Source of the DNA: Pirellula sp.
GTDB lineage: Bacteria > Planctomycetota > Planctomycetia > Pirellulales > Pirellulaceae
Direction of reading: 5' to 3'
NCBI GenBank assembly: GCA_021299695.1
Contig: JAJTEK010000058.1
Coordinates: 1 to 39,048, forward strand
DNA length: 39,048 bases
In this document: one piece after another, positions 7,203 to 15,993 of the stretch
Position numbering within the stretch: position 1 is the stretch's first letter
Layout: each line of letters starts with the position of its first letter
Position numbers and translations under genes: made by a program
The notes under the pieces: model-generated
The model's database searches: none
What the model was told of the DNA's origin: nothing
The model's input: only the letters and a program-made list of their open reading frames with translations

Positions 7203-7919
7203 ATGGATTCGAATTTCTTGCAAGGGAAAAACCCAAAAACCGCGATTCAAAAGACCGCTTTCCAAAAGCCTAGGCGTTGGGTGCTGACTTCGTTTGCGAT
7301 CCTGTCTCTGTGCGGTGCCCTGGTCTCGACGAGCGGTTGCACCAATTTGCTCCGCACCCTTGTGGTCTTGACCCATGATCCCAACGTCAAACCCGAATAC
7401 GATATCGTCAAAAAACGTGTCGCCCTGGTCACTACCGTCGATGGAATGTCCACCAAGGACGCCTCTGCGTTGGTGATGTCGAACGGTTTTAAAGCGCTGA
7501 TCAAGTCCGAGCTGAAGAAGAAAGTGGTGTTTATCGATCAAGAAGAGGTCGATCGCGCCTTCAACGACCAGCCATTGGAATCGAAGAACTTCGCCGAAAT
7601 CGCCTCCCAAACCGGTGCCGATTGCGTCATCTTCGTCGATATCAAAGACCTGAAACTCAAAAGGGACAAAACCCTCTACCAAGGCTCCTGCCAATGCGCC
7701 GTCAAGGTCTACGAGCCTGATGCTGGCAAATCGAGTGTCTACCAAGAAGAGATCAACGATCTGGTGCACCCCTCGGGAGGCAAGCCGATTACCGAGTGCA
7801 CCGAGGCCCAGTTCCGCGGCCACTACCTGAGCTTGCTCGCCCGCCGTGCTTCACGCCTATTTTACAAATGGGATCCCAACGAGGATTACGCCCAGGATGC
7901 TGCTGCGGCGGCTCTCTAG
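7203..7919 (+). CDS. Hypothetical lipoprotein
   Basis: A 238-residue protein. A basic N-terminus (QKPRRW) precedes a hydrophobic stretch and a lipobox-like STSGC, so it is likely lipidated at Cys47 and membrane-anchored facing the periplasm. The mature part has alternating strands and helices (KKRVALVTTVDG, GADCVIFVDIKDLKLK), resembling the nucleotide-free Rossmann-like domains of many small planctomycete lipoproteins, and ends in an Asp/Ala-rich tail. I do not recognise a named family. A GGGAG ribosome binding site lies about 11 bases before the ATG. The next gene starts 8 bases after its stop, so the two are probably co-transcribed. Confidence 0.75.
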   Translation: MDSNFLQGKNPKTAIQKTAFQKPRRWVLTSFAILSLCGALVSTSGCTNLLRTLVVLTHDPNVKPEYDIVKKRVALVTTVDGMSTKDASALVMSNGFKALIKSELKKKVVFIDQEEVDRAFNDQPLESKNFAEIASQTGADCVIFVDIKDLKLKRDKTLYQGSCQCAVKVYEPDAGKSSVYQEEINDLVHPSGGKPITECTEAQFRGHYLSLLARRASRLFYKWDPNEDYAQDAAAAAL

Positions 7920-7927
7920 GAATTACC

Positions 7928-8749
7928 ATGGCTCTTTACATTCGATCGATTCTTGCAGTGATGTTGATTCTCGGAATTCGACTGCCCTTCGGGGATCAGG
8001 CGACCTCGGTTGCTCTTGGACAGAACCAAGAGTCGCCGCAGATCGAATTTCGAATCGATACGGATATCTACGGCGATGAATCCAAGCCGCCGATCCAGTC
8101 GACTCAGACGATGTTCCTTGCCACCAAAACGATCGAATGGGACGATACCCATCGCCGTTTGCTCCTGGTCGATTATCTGGACCGCTCCATCACTCTTGCC
8201 GATCTTCCCGCACAGCGGAAGTACCGATTGGCTATGAGCGAACTTTCCGAACGCTTAAGCCGTCTGCAAGCGCAGATGACAGCCCAGGAAAACGGAATAT
8301 GGACCAGTTCGACTCCCCCCCGTTGGACCGATGGCGGGTTTTTCGAACTCGGTTGCGAGCGATCGGCCTACCGATTCAAAACCACCCCTCCAAAGGTCCA
8401 GGCGATGGCGACCCAGTATGCCGACTTTGCCGATTGGTCGGTCAAGATGCATGCGGTCAATCCACCCTACAAACCACCTTTGCTCAGAATGCAACTCAAT
8501 GCTTACCTGAGGGCTCAAGGTGAATTGCCCACGGAGATTCGATTGACGGACCTGCGCTCCGACCCGAACCGTACGATCAGTTCCAGACCGGTCATCGCTC
8601 GACTGATTGTCCAAGACCAACTCACGGGTCAAGATTCCGATCGGGTCGGGGATTGGGAAGTCCTGGCCTCGACGCTCAAGACCGTCTCGGAGGTTGAATA
8701 TTTCCAGCAAGCCAACTCGGGGCCTACGAACAAGCTTCTTCGGAGATAA
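7928..8749 (+). CDS. Hypothetical exported protein
   Basis: A 273-residue protein starting at ATG 7928, which has an AGGA ribosome binding site 7 bases upstream; an in-frame upstream extension would overlap the lipoprotein gene and lacks such a site. The N-terminus is a signal peptide (SILAVMLILGIRLPF, likely cleaved before QNQES). The mature protein has no recognised domain; it contains a conserved-looking ADLPAQRKYRLAMSEL segment and several strand-rich stretches. Pairing with the preceding lipoprotein gene suggests a shared periplasmic role, unknown at present. Confidence 0.75.
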   Translation: MALYIRSILAVMLILGIRLPFGDQATSVALGQNQESPQIEFRIDTDIYGDESKPPIQSTQTMFLATKTIEWDDTHRRLLLVDYLDRSITLADLPAQRKYRLAMSELSERLSRLQAQMTAQENGIWTSSTPPRWTDGGFFELGCERSAYRFKTTPPKVQAMATQYADFADWSVKMHAVNPPYKPPLLRMQLNAYLRAQGELPTEIRLTDLRSDPNRTISSRPVIARLIVQDQLTGQDSDRVGDWEVLASTLKTVSEVEYFQQANSGPTNKLLRR

Positions 8750-8763
8750 CCCTCCCTAAATGA

Positions 8764-9537
8764 TCAATCGTGATCCTCCGCCTTATTCAATAGCTTTTGG
8801 ATGTAGCTGTTGGGGAAAGGAGGCTCCTCGCCTCGAAGCTCGGCCAAAGCGTTTGCAGCGGCCCTCTGTTCGGCATCCTTCTTGCTTCGCCCCCAAGCCG
8901 AGGCGTATCGCTTGCCGGTGATCTCTGCGGCAACTTCGAAATACTTGCTGTGATCCGGACCGCTTTCTCCCACCAAACGGTAGACCGGTGAGCCCTTGCA
9001 ACTTCCTTGGACCAGTTGCTGCAAAAGGGATTTGTAATTGCCAATGCTATGTCCTTCGGCCGCCAGACGAAGCTCGGCATCGAGAAATCGAAGGATAAAC
9101 TTTCTGGCCTCCTCGAGCCCTGCGTCGAGAAACACTGCCGCAACAATCGCTTCGAAAACATCGCTCAAGAGGGACCGAGGCATCCCGCTTTTGAGCATCC
9201 CACGACCCACGATCAAGCATTCCTCAAGTCCGAGCGATTTGGAGACCTTCGCGCAAACCCGCCTCGAGACGACCACCGACTTGATCTTGGTCAGATCCCC
9301 TTCAAGGTATTCGGGATAAGACCGAAACACCTGCTCGCATACGACCATCCCTAAAATGGCGTCGCCGAGAAACTCCATCCGCTCATTCGAATCTGACCGA
9401 CTCGATGCGACGCTCGCATGGGTCAGAGCCGATATCACGAGTTTAGGATCGTTGAATCGATAGCCGATCCGCTGTTGGCACAACTCGGATTTCTCTTCGA
9501 CACTAAGGGCTTCTTCCGGCGAATCCGACTCTTTCAT
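8764..9537 (-). CDS. rnc: Ribonuclease III
   Basis: A 257-residue double-strand-specific endoribonuclease used in rRNA maturation and mRNA turnover. The catalytic domain carries the family signature ERMEFLGDAILGMVV near residues 53-67, with the metal-binding Glu and Asp, and a second acidic site in LLSDVFEAIVAAVFLDAG (Asp and Glu). A C-terminal double-stranded-RNA-binding domain covers about 180-248 (NYKSLLQQLVQ through SKKDAEQRAAANAL). A Glu-rich N-terminal extension of about 20 residues and a short C-terminal tail make it slightly longer than the E. coli enzyme. It is the last gene of a long minus-strand series, 63 bases after the metallophosphoesterase gene. Confidence 0.96.
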   Translation of the reverse strand: MKESDSPEEALSVEEKSELCQQRIGYRFNDPKLVISALTHASVASSRSDSNERMEFLGDAILGMVVCEQVFRSYPEYLEGDLTKIKSVVVSRRVCAKVSKSLGLEECLIVGRGMLKSGMPRSLLSDVFEAIVAAVFLDAGLEEARKFILRFLDAELRLAAEGHSIGNYKSLLQQLVQGSCKGSPVYRLVGESGPDHSKYFEVAAEITGKRYASAWGRSKKDAEQRAAANALAELRGEEPPFPNSYIQKLLNKAEDHD

Positions 9538-9600
9538 ACAACCTATCCCGATTTTTAGGTCCCAAGGAGTCTAACGCGACAAGCCATCTTCGAAAAGTAC

Positions 9601-10785
9601 CTACTTGTATTTTCGCAATTCAAGAACCGAGACTTCCGGCAAACAGCCGAGTCGAATCGGGTGAACCCCCGAGATCCCACGGCTGACATGCATGAGAGTA
9701 GGGGGCTGATGAAACACACCCGAGGCAAACCGGCTCCCGTACTTACTCGGCGCGATGACCGGACCGATCCACGGGAATCGGATCTGCCCCCCATGGGTAT
9801 GGCCACAGAGCAATAGCGAGAGATCCTGTTTTTTCCCCCAAGCGAATTGGTCGGGGGAATGAGAGATCCCAAGTCGGAGCTCGTCGGCCTGGGCCTCGGC
9901 GGGCAAGAATCCTGGTGTCGTCTCACGGTGGAACCAAGGTCTTTCGTTGCCCAGGACCACGACCTGGCCGAGCGGCGTTTCCAAACGGTGGTCGCATTGC
10001 CCGCAATCGAGCCAACCGAGTTGGGTCATCATCCTTCGAACCGTGCTATCAAGGCCACAGGCTCGATCGTGATTACCTAGAACAAAAAGCCTTGGCATCG
10101 AATCTCCCAAATCTCCGAAGATCATCGGCAGACTCGGCAAGGCTTCGGGTTTATCGATGATATCCCCCGAGAGACACAGCAGGTGAATCCTCTGAGAGAG
10201 CAACCACTCAAGCGCATGGCGAAAGTACTCGGGAGGAATTTCTCCGGTCAAATGGATATCGGAAAGATGTCCTATTCTCAACCCTACCAAACCATCCGGG
10301 ATTCGATCTAGCAGCAACAACTTGGTATTCGTTTCCAAATGCATCAATTGATTGCCGGGCAACTTCAAACTTTTTCGAGCATGTGAACCCACGAGCCATT
10401 GCGGGTTGCTTCGGTGCAGATGCTTGTCGATATCGGTCTGGACCGTTCTGTAGCGATCGCTCGCGGTGTGGAACTGAGGGCGGTGCAAAAGCCACATCGG
10501 GCCGGCGATGAGCCCGAATCCGATGGCAAACAAACTGTAGGTGTAGCTCCATGGCGATAGTCTCGAGAGCTCGCCGAAGCGCAACGGATCGTATGTGCCC
10601 TCGAAGGCCATCAAGAGCAAAGGCAAAATCAAGCAAACCAGGACGATCCCTTTTTCAATCGCTTTAATTGTCGCTCGATGAAGTCCTGTGGCATTGATGC
10701 GATTGAATAGCGAAACCCAGAATCCAATATGCCCGATGAGGAACAAGACCGGCACTATCCAACGAAAAAGAATCGACCAGTTCAA
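9601..10785 (-). CDS. Membrane-associated metallophosphoesterase
   Basis: About 394 residues if translation starts at the TTG at 10785 (LNWSILFRWIVPVLFLIGH). A longer frame back to 10962 would overlap the upstream signalling gene by about 150 bases, so the shorter start is preferred, though uncertain. The N-terminal 150 residues hold several membrane segments. The catalytic calcineurin-like domain follows with all expected metal ligands: LSDIHL, SGDIID, LGNHDRACG, GISHSPDQF and CGHTHGGQIRFPW. This is the layout of the YkuE/YaeI group, some members of which act on lipid A precursors or other phospholipids; the substrate here is unknown. Confidence 0.85.
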   Translation of the reverse strand: MNWSILFRWIVPVLFLIGHIGFWVSLFNRINATGLHRATIKAIEKGIVLVCLILPLLLMAFEGTYDPLRFGELSRLSPWSYTYSLFAIGFGLIAGPMWLLHRPQFHTASDRYRTVQTDIDKHLHRSNPQWLVGSHARKSLKLPGNQLMHLETNTKLLLLDRIPDGLVGLRIGHLSDIHLTGEIPPEYFRHALEWLLSQRIHLLCLSGDIIDKPEALPSLPMIFGDLGDSMPRLFVLGNHDRACGLDSTVRRMMTQLGWLDCGQCDHRLETPLGQVVVLGNERPWFHRETTPGFLPAEAQADELRLGISHSPDQFAWGKKQDLSLLLCGHTHGGQIRFPWIGPVIAPSKYGSRFASGVFHQPPTLMHVSRGISGVHPIRLGCLPEVSVLELRKYK

Positions 10786-10810
10786 GTTGGCTACCGCTTT
10801 TGGATGATGG

Positions 10811-12364
10811 CTATCGACGTGGTCCCGATGCTGGATTCTCCTCGATGAGCAACTCGGTAACACCGAGGAGTTGGTCGAGATGAAAAGGTTTGTAGAGGAT
10901 GGCTTTGCGATGCAGTCCAGCTTGCCGAGCCTTGACGATCGAGTGGCCTGGATCGTATCCAAAACCAGTCATCAATGCGATTGGGACATGATCGAGGATC
11001 TTTTGAAGCCTCAACATCAATTGGTATCCCGAATAGTCCGGTAGTTTGATGTCGGTGATGATCACATCGTACTTTTCGTCGGAACTGCGGACCATCGCAA
11101 CGGCTTGGTCGCCGCTTTGGGCCGTCTCGACGATGCAACCATAGCGTTCGAGCAACGCATGGGCATCATTGCGTACACTCTCGTCGGAATCGACGACCAA
11201 GATTCTGCGACTGACGAGTTTCGCGTAGTGTTGGTTGAGTTCCCAATTGGAGGCTGGGTCGAGCGGGACGAGCGACTGGCCGATGCTTTGAATCGACTTT
11301 TTGATGCTGCGGGCTTTGCTCAAAACACTCCGTAGCTTTGCGACACTCTCGGGGTCGTGACCGATGTACTTCTCCATCAAAAAGACCGCATCGAGCAATA
11401 GATCGTCGAGGGGAAGCGAGACGGCTGCATGAATCGCATCGCAGCTTTGCTGAGCCGCATTGGTGCGCTGCGCAACGAGAAGCTCGAGAGTATTGAGCGA
11501 TACGGCCACGTCCCGAGCGAAAATCTCAAGAAACTGCTGGTCGCTCTCGGAGAACGCCGCAAGCTTAGGACTCTCGACATTGATCGTACCGATGACGGCC
11601 TCGTGCAAGAGGATCGGGACGGTCAACGAACTTCGTGCCCCCTTGAAGGCCTCCAAGTACATCGGATCGCTAGAGGTGTCTTTGCATAAATAGCTGACCG
11701 CATTGGCAGCCACCCATCCGGTAACCCCATTGTTCGAAGCACTTGCCATGAGCCTGCGATCCGCTGCGGCTTGGTCGATCCCGACCGATAGCAATGGGAT
11801 CAAATTTCCAGTGGATTGCTCGAGCAAGCGGATCTCGATGACATCGATGTTCAGAAGGTCTTGTGTGTAATGGCGGATGTTGTCTTTGAGCAGGTCGATT
11901 CTCTGCTCGACATCCATCGCGAAAATCTCATCGGGCTTTAAATCCGTCAGCCTCGCACCGGCCTGATGGATCGCCGCGAGCTTTTGCTCCTGGAGAACCT
12001 CGTCGGTGATGTCCCGGAGCGTCACGACGATCCGACTGTCGGTTGGATCCGAAACGCAAACTGCTTGTACCTGAAAATACGAAGGCTTGGCCGTCGTCTC
12101 GTTGGGCTCACGCTTGAGTGTCGCACGCGAAACTTGATGCTGCTTGAGGCATGCCTCTAAGGGACATACGCCAGGACTCTGGACTTCAGGGTATCCGAGC
12201 GCACTGTAGAAATCTTCCCCAACCCGATCGACTCGGCCGAACCAGTCATTGAACCATTGGTTCGCCCAAACAATCGTCCGCGATGGAGCCAACACGGCGA
12301 CCCCCTCGGGCAATCGGTTCAGTATTTCGTGGGATGCAATCCCGGCCAAATTGATATCTGCCAC
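10811..12364 (-). CDS. PAS-GAF-REC signalling protein without kinase ATPase domain
   Basis: A 517-residue protein from a GTG at 12364, chosen because GGAG lies 6 bases upstream; a GTG at 12460 would add 32 residues of unlikely composition. It has a PAS-like domain (about 10-130, LPEGVAVLAPSRTIVWAN, VVTLRDITDE), a GAF domain (about 165-310, GVTGWVAANAVSYL, GTINVESPKLAAFSESD), and a helical segment resembling a histidine-kinase dimerisation region (CDAIHAAVSLPLDDLLLDA) but with no HATPase domain. A C-terminal receiver (RILVVDSDESVRND, VIITDIKLPDYSG, LYKPF) completes it, with the phospho-acceptor Asp in TDIKLP. It may take phosphate from a separate kinase. Location is cytoplasmic. Confidence 0.85.
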   Translation of the reverse strand: MADINLAGIASHEILNRLPEGVAVLAPSRTIVWANQWFNDWFGRVDRVGEDFYSALGYPEVQSPGVCPLEACLKQHQVSRATLKREPNETTAKPSYFQVQAVCVSDPTDSRIVVTLRDITDEVLQEQKLAAIHQAGARLTDLKPDEIFAMDVEQRIDLLKDNIRHYTQDLLNIDVIEIRLLEQSTGNLIPLLSVGIDQAAADRRLMASASNNGVTGWVAANAVSYLCKDTSSDPMYLEAFKGARSSLTVPILLHEAVIGTINVESPKLAAFSESDQQFLEIFARDVAVSLNTLELLVAQRTNAAQQSCDAIHAAVSLPLDDLLLDAVFLMEKYIGHDPESVAKLRSVLSKARSIKKSIQSIGQSLVPLDPASNWELNQHYAKLVSRRILVVDSDESVRNDAHALLERYGCIVETAQSGDQAVAMVRSSDEKYDVIITDIKLPDYSGYQLMLRLQKILDHVPIALMTGFGYDPGHSIVKARQAGLHRKAILYKPFHLDQLLGVTELLIEENPASGPRR

Positions 12365-12536
12365 ACCTATCTCCAGGCTCCCGGTTGGCTTGTTACCGGC
12401 TCGATATTGACCGCCTCTTGTAGGGGCTCTCCAAGGGGCTCCTTGGCGGTTTCCAAACACGGACTTTTTCTAATCGCTCTACCTAATAATATAGGCTATG
12501 GAGAGTCGGGAGCAACCGCGATAGGAAAAACCGTGT

Positions 12537-13619
12537 CTATAAATACTCTCGAAGCCCAAGTTCCTGGAGTTGCTTGACCACCTCGCGAACCCTCTCTTCC
12601 TCGTGCTTGGGAGCCACCAATGTCGCATCTTTGGTGTGCACGACGATCACGTCTTGCATCCCGATCGTTACGACCAAATGGTTCGACTCCGTGCGTACGA
12701 TCAGGTTCTTGGAATCGATCCCCAAAAAAGGCCCCTCGACGGTATTTCCATGAGCATCGGGCTTGAGCAACCGGGACATCGCTTGCCAACTCCCGACGTC
12801 GTCCCACTGAAAAGGTGCTTCGATCACAGCCACTTTGGGATGCCTCTCCATGACCGCATAATCGATGGATTTGCCTTGAATCGCTTCGAAATGCTCGACA
12901 AACTCCTTCCGGAAATTCGGAGTCCCAATCGCCTGGCCGATTTTTTCGATGTGTTTGAACATCTCGGGTTCATAGGATCGCAGTGCCTGGAGTATGGTTT
13001 TTGCCGACCACAGGAATATCCCGCTGTTCCAATAAAAAGTCCCTGCCTGAAAGAACTCCTCGGCCAACTCTTTTTTGGGCTTTTCTCGAAACCGCTGCAC
13101 CTCAAAGGCTGCTACCCCGTCGGCGCCGACCAACGCTTCCCCTCGCTCGATGTAGCCGAAACTCTCGGCCGCATAGGAAGGTCGGATCCCAAAGGTCACG
13201 ATCCGCTCGGGGTCCTGCTCGATGAGCCGCAAGCCGGCCTGGATAGCTCGGTGGAACTCGCTCTTAGGCTCAATCACATGGTCCGAAGGCATGACGATCA
13301 TCATGCCGTCTCTGTCAGCAGCTTGGACCAAGGATGCTGCGACTCCAATACAAGGTGCGGTGTCCCGTTTGACAGGTTCGCCAATGATGTGCTCGATCGG
13401 TAGGTCGGGCAACTGTGCGACGACCGCCTCGACCAACTGAGCGTTGGTAGCGACCAACACATGCTGACTCGATACCAATCCTGAAAGCCGATCGAAGGTC
13501 GTCTGAAGCATCGAGCGAGGACTGCCGATCTTCAAAAGCTGCTTGGGTACCTCTTGCCTGCTAGCTGGCCAAAATCGTGTGCCAGATCCCCCAGCCATAA
13601 TCACCGCGTGCAAAGTCAT
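12537..13619 (-). CDS. manC: Mannose-1-phosphate guanylyltransferase
   Basis: A 360-residue nucleotidyltransferase making GDP-mannose from GTP and mannose-1-phosphate. The N-terminal signature is VIMAGGSGTRFWPASRQEVP with the pyrophosphorylase Lys in PKQLL; EPVKRDTAPCIG, MPSDHVI, and FREKPKKELA also fit the family, and SIDYAVMERHPKVAVI is typical of it. It has only the guanylyltransferase domain, without the C-terminal cupin-type mannose-6-phosphate isomerase of bifunctional ManC proteins. It starts 21 bases after the end of the UDP-sugar pyrophosphorylase gene, so both activated-sugar enzymes are likely made together for polysaccharide or glycoprotein synthesis. Confidence 0.93.
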   Translation of the reverse strand: MTLHAVIMAGGSGTRFWPASRQEVPKQLLKIGSPRSMLQTTFDRLSGLVSSQHVLVATNAQLVEAVVAQLPDLPIEHIIGEPVKRDTAPCIGVAASLVQAADRDGMMIVMPSDHVIEPKSEFHRAIQAGLRLIEQDPERIVTFGIRPSYAAESFGYIERGEALVGADGVAAFEVQRFREKPKKELAEEFFQAGTFYWNSGIFLWSAKTILQALRSYEPEMFKHIEKIGQAIGTPNFRKEFVEHFEAIQGKSIDYAVMERHPKVAVIEAPFQWDDVGSWQAMSRLLKPDAHGNTVEGPFLGIDSKNLIVRTESNHLVVTIGMQDVIVVHTKDATLVAPKHEEERVREVVKQLQELGLREYL

Positions 13620-13640
13620 CTTATTGAATCCATTCCAAAA

Positions 13641-15080
13641 TCAAGTAAAAAACGTATCCGATTGGATCCTAACGGACTGTTGAAACCTAGCTTGAACCTC
13701 CTGCTCGTCCCAAGCCCACATGGGGTGGATCTCGACCGAGCAACCTTCATCGAGCTCAACCCCAGCACTCTGGAGCCATCGGCGATGCAGGTCCACCAAG
13801 GCCGCTTTGCACGTCTCTGGCGTATCGCTGGCCGATCCTGTCGCGTTCTTGACCGGTGCGAACGATTCTGAAGCCAACGACTCAACCACCAAAGACTTGC
13901 TCGCAGCCGGCAACAAATCAAACACGAATCGCTCAAGCTTGATCGCATTAGGTTGTTCCGGAACGTGGGCTCTTCCGAACTCATCGACGTATCCGACCAT
14001 CTTGTGCGCGCGATGAAACGGTAAAGCTTGTGCGCTGTGTCGGCACTGCTCAAGGAAGTCGACATCGAATACATGCACGGCGATGTTCCCTGCCCAAAGC
14101 TTCAACGAACCATCGGGGTTGGTTTGCTTGGCGACCTGCTCAGGCAAATCGCTATACTCGATGATCTGAGTTTTACCCTCAAGCTTGACCACGTTGCCAA
14201 CCTTCTCGGTCGCAAACCGTTTTTCGACAACCTGCGTGGTCGCTTGGGATCCGGCCAATCGATGCAAACCGATAAGCAAGGGGTCGCACGCACGGACTAG
14301 GGGATTGTCGACCTGCGCATAAAACAAATGCTTGATGCCACGCTGCTCGGCACGCTCTAACCAACCGGTTTTCGCCAATGCCCGGACAATCCCTCCGTGG
14401 CCGTCTGGACTCAATGCGATGCTTGAGGTCGATTCCATCAGGATCCGACCCGTCTTGGCATCCACCGCAGGCATAGTGCCTTGCTGAAAAATCATCAACT
14501 CTTGATCGCTGAGACCTAAGTTCCCTCGCTTGGCAAAGTACTCTCGTGTCGGACCATCGGTCGATGGACCGGTCATGATGAGCAACGGAATCGATACGCC
14601 AAACTTCTTCATCGCCCCGCGCAGAGAGTCGACATGCATCTGAAAGAGCGTACGACCCGATACCGGACCAATCGAATACATCCCCTTGGGCTGATCAAAT
14701 CCCAATCGTGTTCCCTGACCACCAGCGACCAGGACCATCGCAACCTCACCGGCGGAAATCGCCCGCGACCCTTCCGAGTTCGCCTCGGCAAGCAACTGCG
14801 GTGTTCGGTCAGAGAGCCGAACCGCATCGGGAGGTTCGGCCAAGTAAGCCAACTGGCTCGAACCGCAAACGGATTGACCCGAACCCAACTCTGAGCCACC
14901 CTGAGGCCCAGGCGATGAGCCGAACTCACGCCTGAGACCTTCAAAATCGATCTGAGAAATCTGCTCGTAGAGCCCTTGGCGCTGGGACTCATCCAGGTCA
15001 TCCCAGTGCGAGAGCAAATAGCGATGCTCCGGAGGGCACAACGAGCCAAGTGTCTGGAGCCTTAGATCCCGCTGAGACAT
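13641..15080 (-). CDS. UDP-N-acetylglucosamine/UDP-sugar pyrophosphorylase (UDPGP family)
   Basis: A 479-residue protein of the eukaryote-like UDPGP (UAP1-type) family, different from bacterial GlmU or GalU. It has VLVAGGQGTRLGFDQPKGMY (nucleotide binding), LFYAQVDNPLVR (metal and UTP binding), KVGNVVKLEGKTQIIEYSD and WAGNIAVHVFDVDFLE. It joins UTP to N-acetylglucosamine- or N-acetylgalactosamine-1-phosphate, or to a hexose-1-phosphate; the sugar cannot be decided by eye. It starts 2 bases after the FKBP stop codon, so the two are in one operon, and it is followed by manC. Presence of a UAP1-type enzyme is common in planctomycetes. Confidence 0.9.
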   Translation of the reverse strand: MSQRDLRLQTLGSLCPPEHRYLLSHWDDLDESQRQGLYEQISQIDFEGLRREFGSSPGPQGGSELGSGQSVCGSSQLAYLAEPPDAVRLSDRTPQLLAEANSEGSRAISAGEVAMVLVAGGQGTRLGFDQPKGMYSIGPVSGRTLFQMHVDSLRGAMKKFGVSIPLLIMTGPSTDGPTREYFAKRGNLGLSDQELMIFQQGTMPAVDAKTGRILMESTSSIALSPDGHGGIVRALAKTGWLERAEQRGIKHLFYAQVDNPLVRACDPLLIGLHRLAGSQATTQVVEKRFATEKVGNVVKLEGKTQIIEYSDLPEQVAKQTNPDGSLKLWAGNIAVHVFDVDFLEQCRHSAQALPFHRAHKMVGYVDEFGRAHVPEQPNAIKLERFVFDLLPAASKSLVVESLASESFAPVKNATGSASDTPETCKAALVDLHRRWLQSAGVELDEGCSVEIHPMWAWDEQEVQARFQQSVRIQSDTFFT

Positions 15081-15082
15081 CG

Positions 15083-15835
15083 TTACTTGACGTCGAGCAA
15101 TTCGACTTCGAATACCAACAACTCGTTAGGCCCAATGTCAGCCCCAGCACCACGCTCGCCATAAGCCAGCCCGGGCGGAATGAACAACTTCCACTTGTCC
15201 CCTACCTTCATCCGCTGCAACGCCTCGGTCCATCCTGGAATCACTCCATTGACCGGAAATTCAATAGGCTCTCCACGGGCAATCGAACTATCGAAGACCT
15301 TGCCATTGAGCAACTTGCCTTCGTAGTGAACCTTCACCGTACTTGTCAACGTCGGGGTCTTGCCCTTACCAGCCTGAAGCGAAAGGTATTGAAGGCCGGA
15401 CTTGGTCGTCTGTACCCCCTCTTTGTCCTTGTTGGCCTTGAGATATTCATTAGCCTTCTCAAGGTTCTTGCGGCTCTTGTCGATCATCCTTGCCTTGACC
15501 CGCTCCTGCAATCCAGTCATCGCCTGTTGGATCTGCTGCTCGGTCAGCTTGCCCTTTTCCGCTAGCCCATCGGTAAATCCAAGCATCAATTCCTGAATGT
15601 CAAAGTCCTCAAGACCCAGGCCGCTCGAGGCCATGTCCTTACCCACTTGAAACCCTAATGCATAGCTTTTGGGATCTTTCAAACCGGTGTCTCCTTGAGC
15701 TGGCACGATGACCTTGGGTGTTTCTTGAGCAACAACAAAATGCGAAGCACTGACGAAAAATAAAGCTGCAAACGATCCGAGCACACTGGCTCGAATCATG
15801 CGGGCTTGATTGCGATTCAAAAGAATGACTTGCAT
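15083..15835 (-). CDS. FKBP-type peptidyl-prolyl isomerase, exported
   Basis: A 250-residue Mip/FkpA-like proline isomerase. The signal peptide (ASVLGSFAALFFVSASHF) is probably cleaved near VVAQE. The N-terminal dimerisation domain spans about 55-140 (SYALGFQVGKDMASSGLG, MLGFTDGLAEKGKLTEQQ), with a long helix to about residue 130. The FKBP catalytic domain covers about 150-248, with VKVHYEGKLLNGKVFDSS, GVIPGWTEALQRMKVGDKW and IPPGLAYGERGAG. It assists folding of exported proteins. GGAAGG lies about 6 bases upstream of the ATG at 15835. It heads the minus-strand series that continues into the sugar nucleotide genes. Confidence 0.94.
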   Translation of the reverse strand: MQVILLNRNQARMIRASVLGSFAALFFVSASHFVVAQETPKVIVPAQGDTGLKDPKSYALGFQVGKDMASSGLGLEDFDIQELMLGFTDGLAEKGKLTEQQIQQAMTGLQERVKARMIDKSRKNLEKANEYLKANKDKEGVQTTKSGLQYLSLQAGKGKTPTLTSTVKVHYEGKLLNGKVFDSSIARGEPIEFPVNGVIPGWTEALQRMKVGDKWKLFIPPGLAYGERGAGADIGPNELLVFEVELLDVK

Positions 15836-15993
15836 GGTTTCCTTCCACCGATGGATTACAATGGCTCGGGCCGCGTCCCATGTTCTGGAAAACCCGCGAT
15901 TCCCTGAAATAAAAGACTAGCCGACTAAGCCCATTTTTTATAGACCATTCCTATCAAAATCAGCTCGATAAGCCACCGAAAGGCATTGAAACT

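Noticed and set aside
10786-10962. N-terminal extension of the metallophosphoesterase
   Set aside because: It would overlap the coding end of the PAS-GAF-REC gene by about 150 bases and its composition (Ser/Arg/His-rich) does not look like protein sequence.
12570-13403. Plus-strand frame of 277 codons
   Set aside because: Antisense shadow of manC, whose own motifs are intact.
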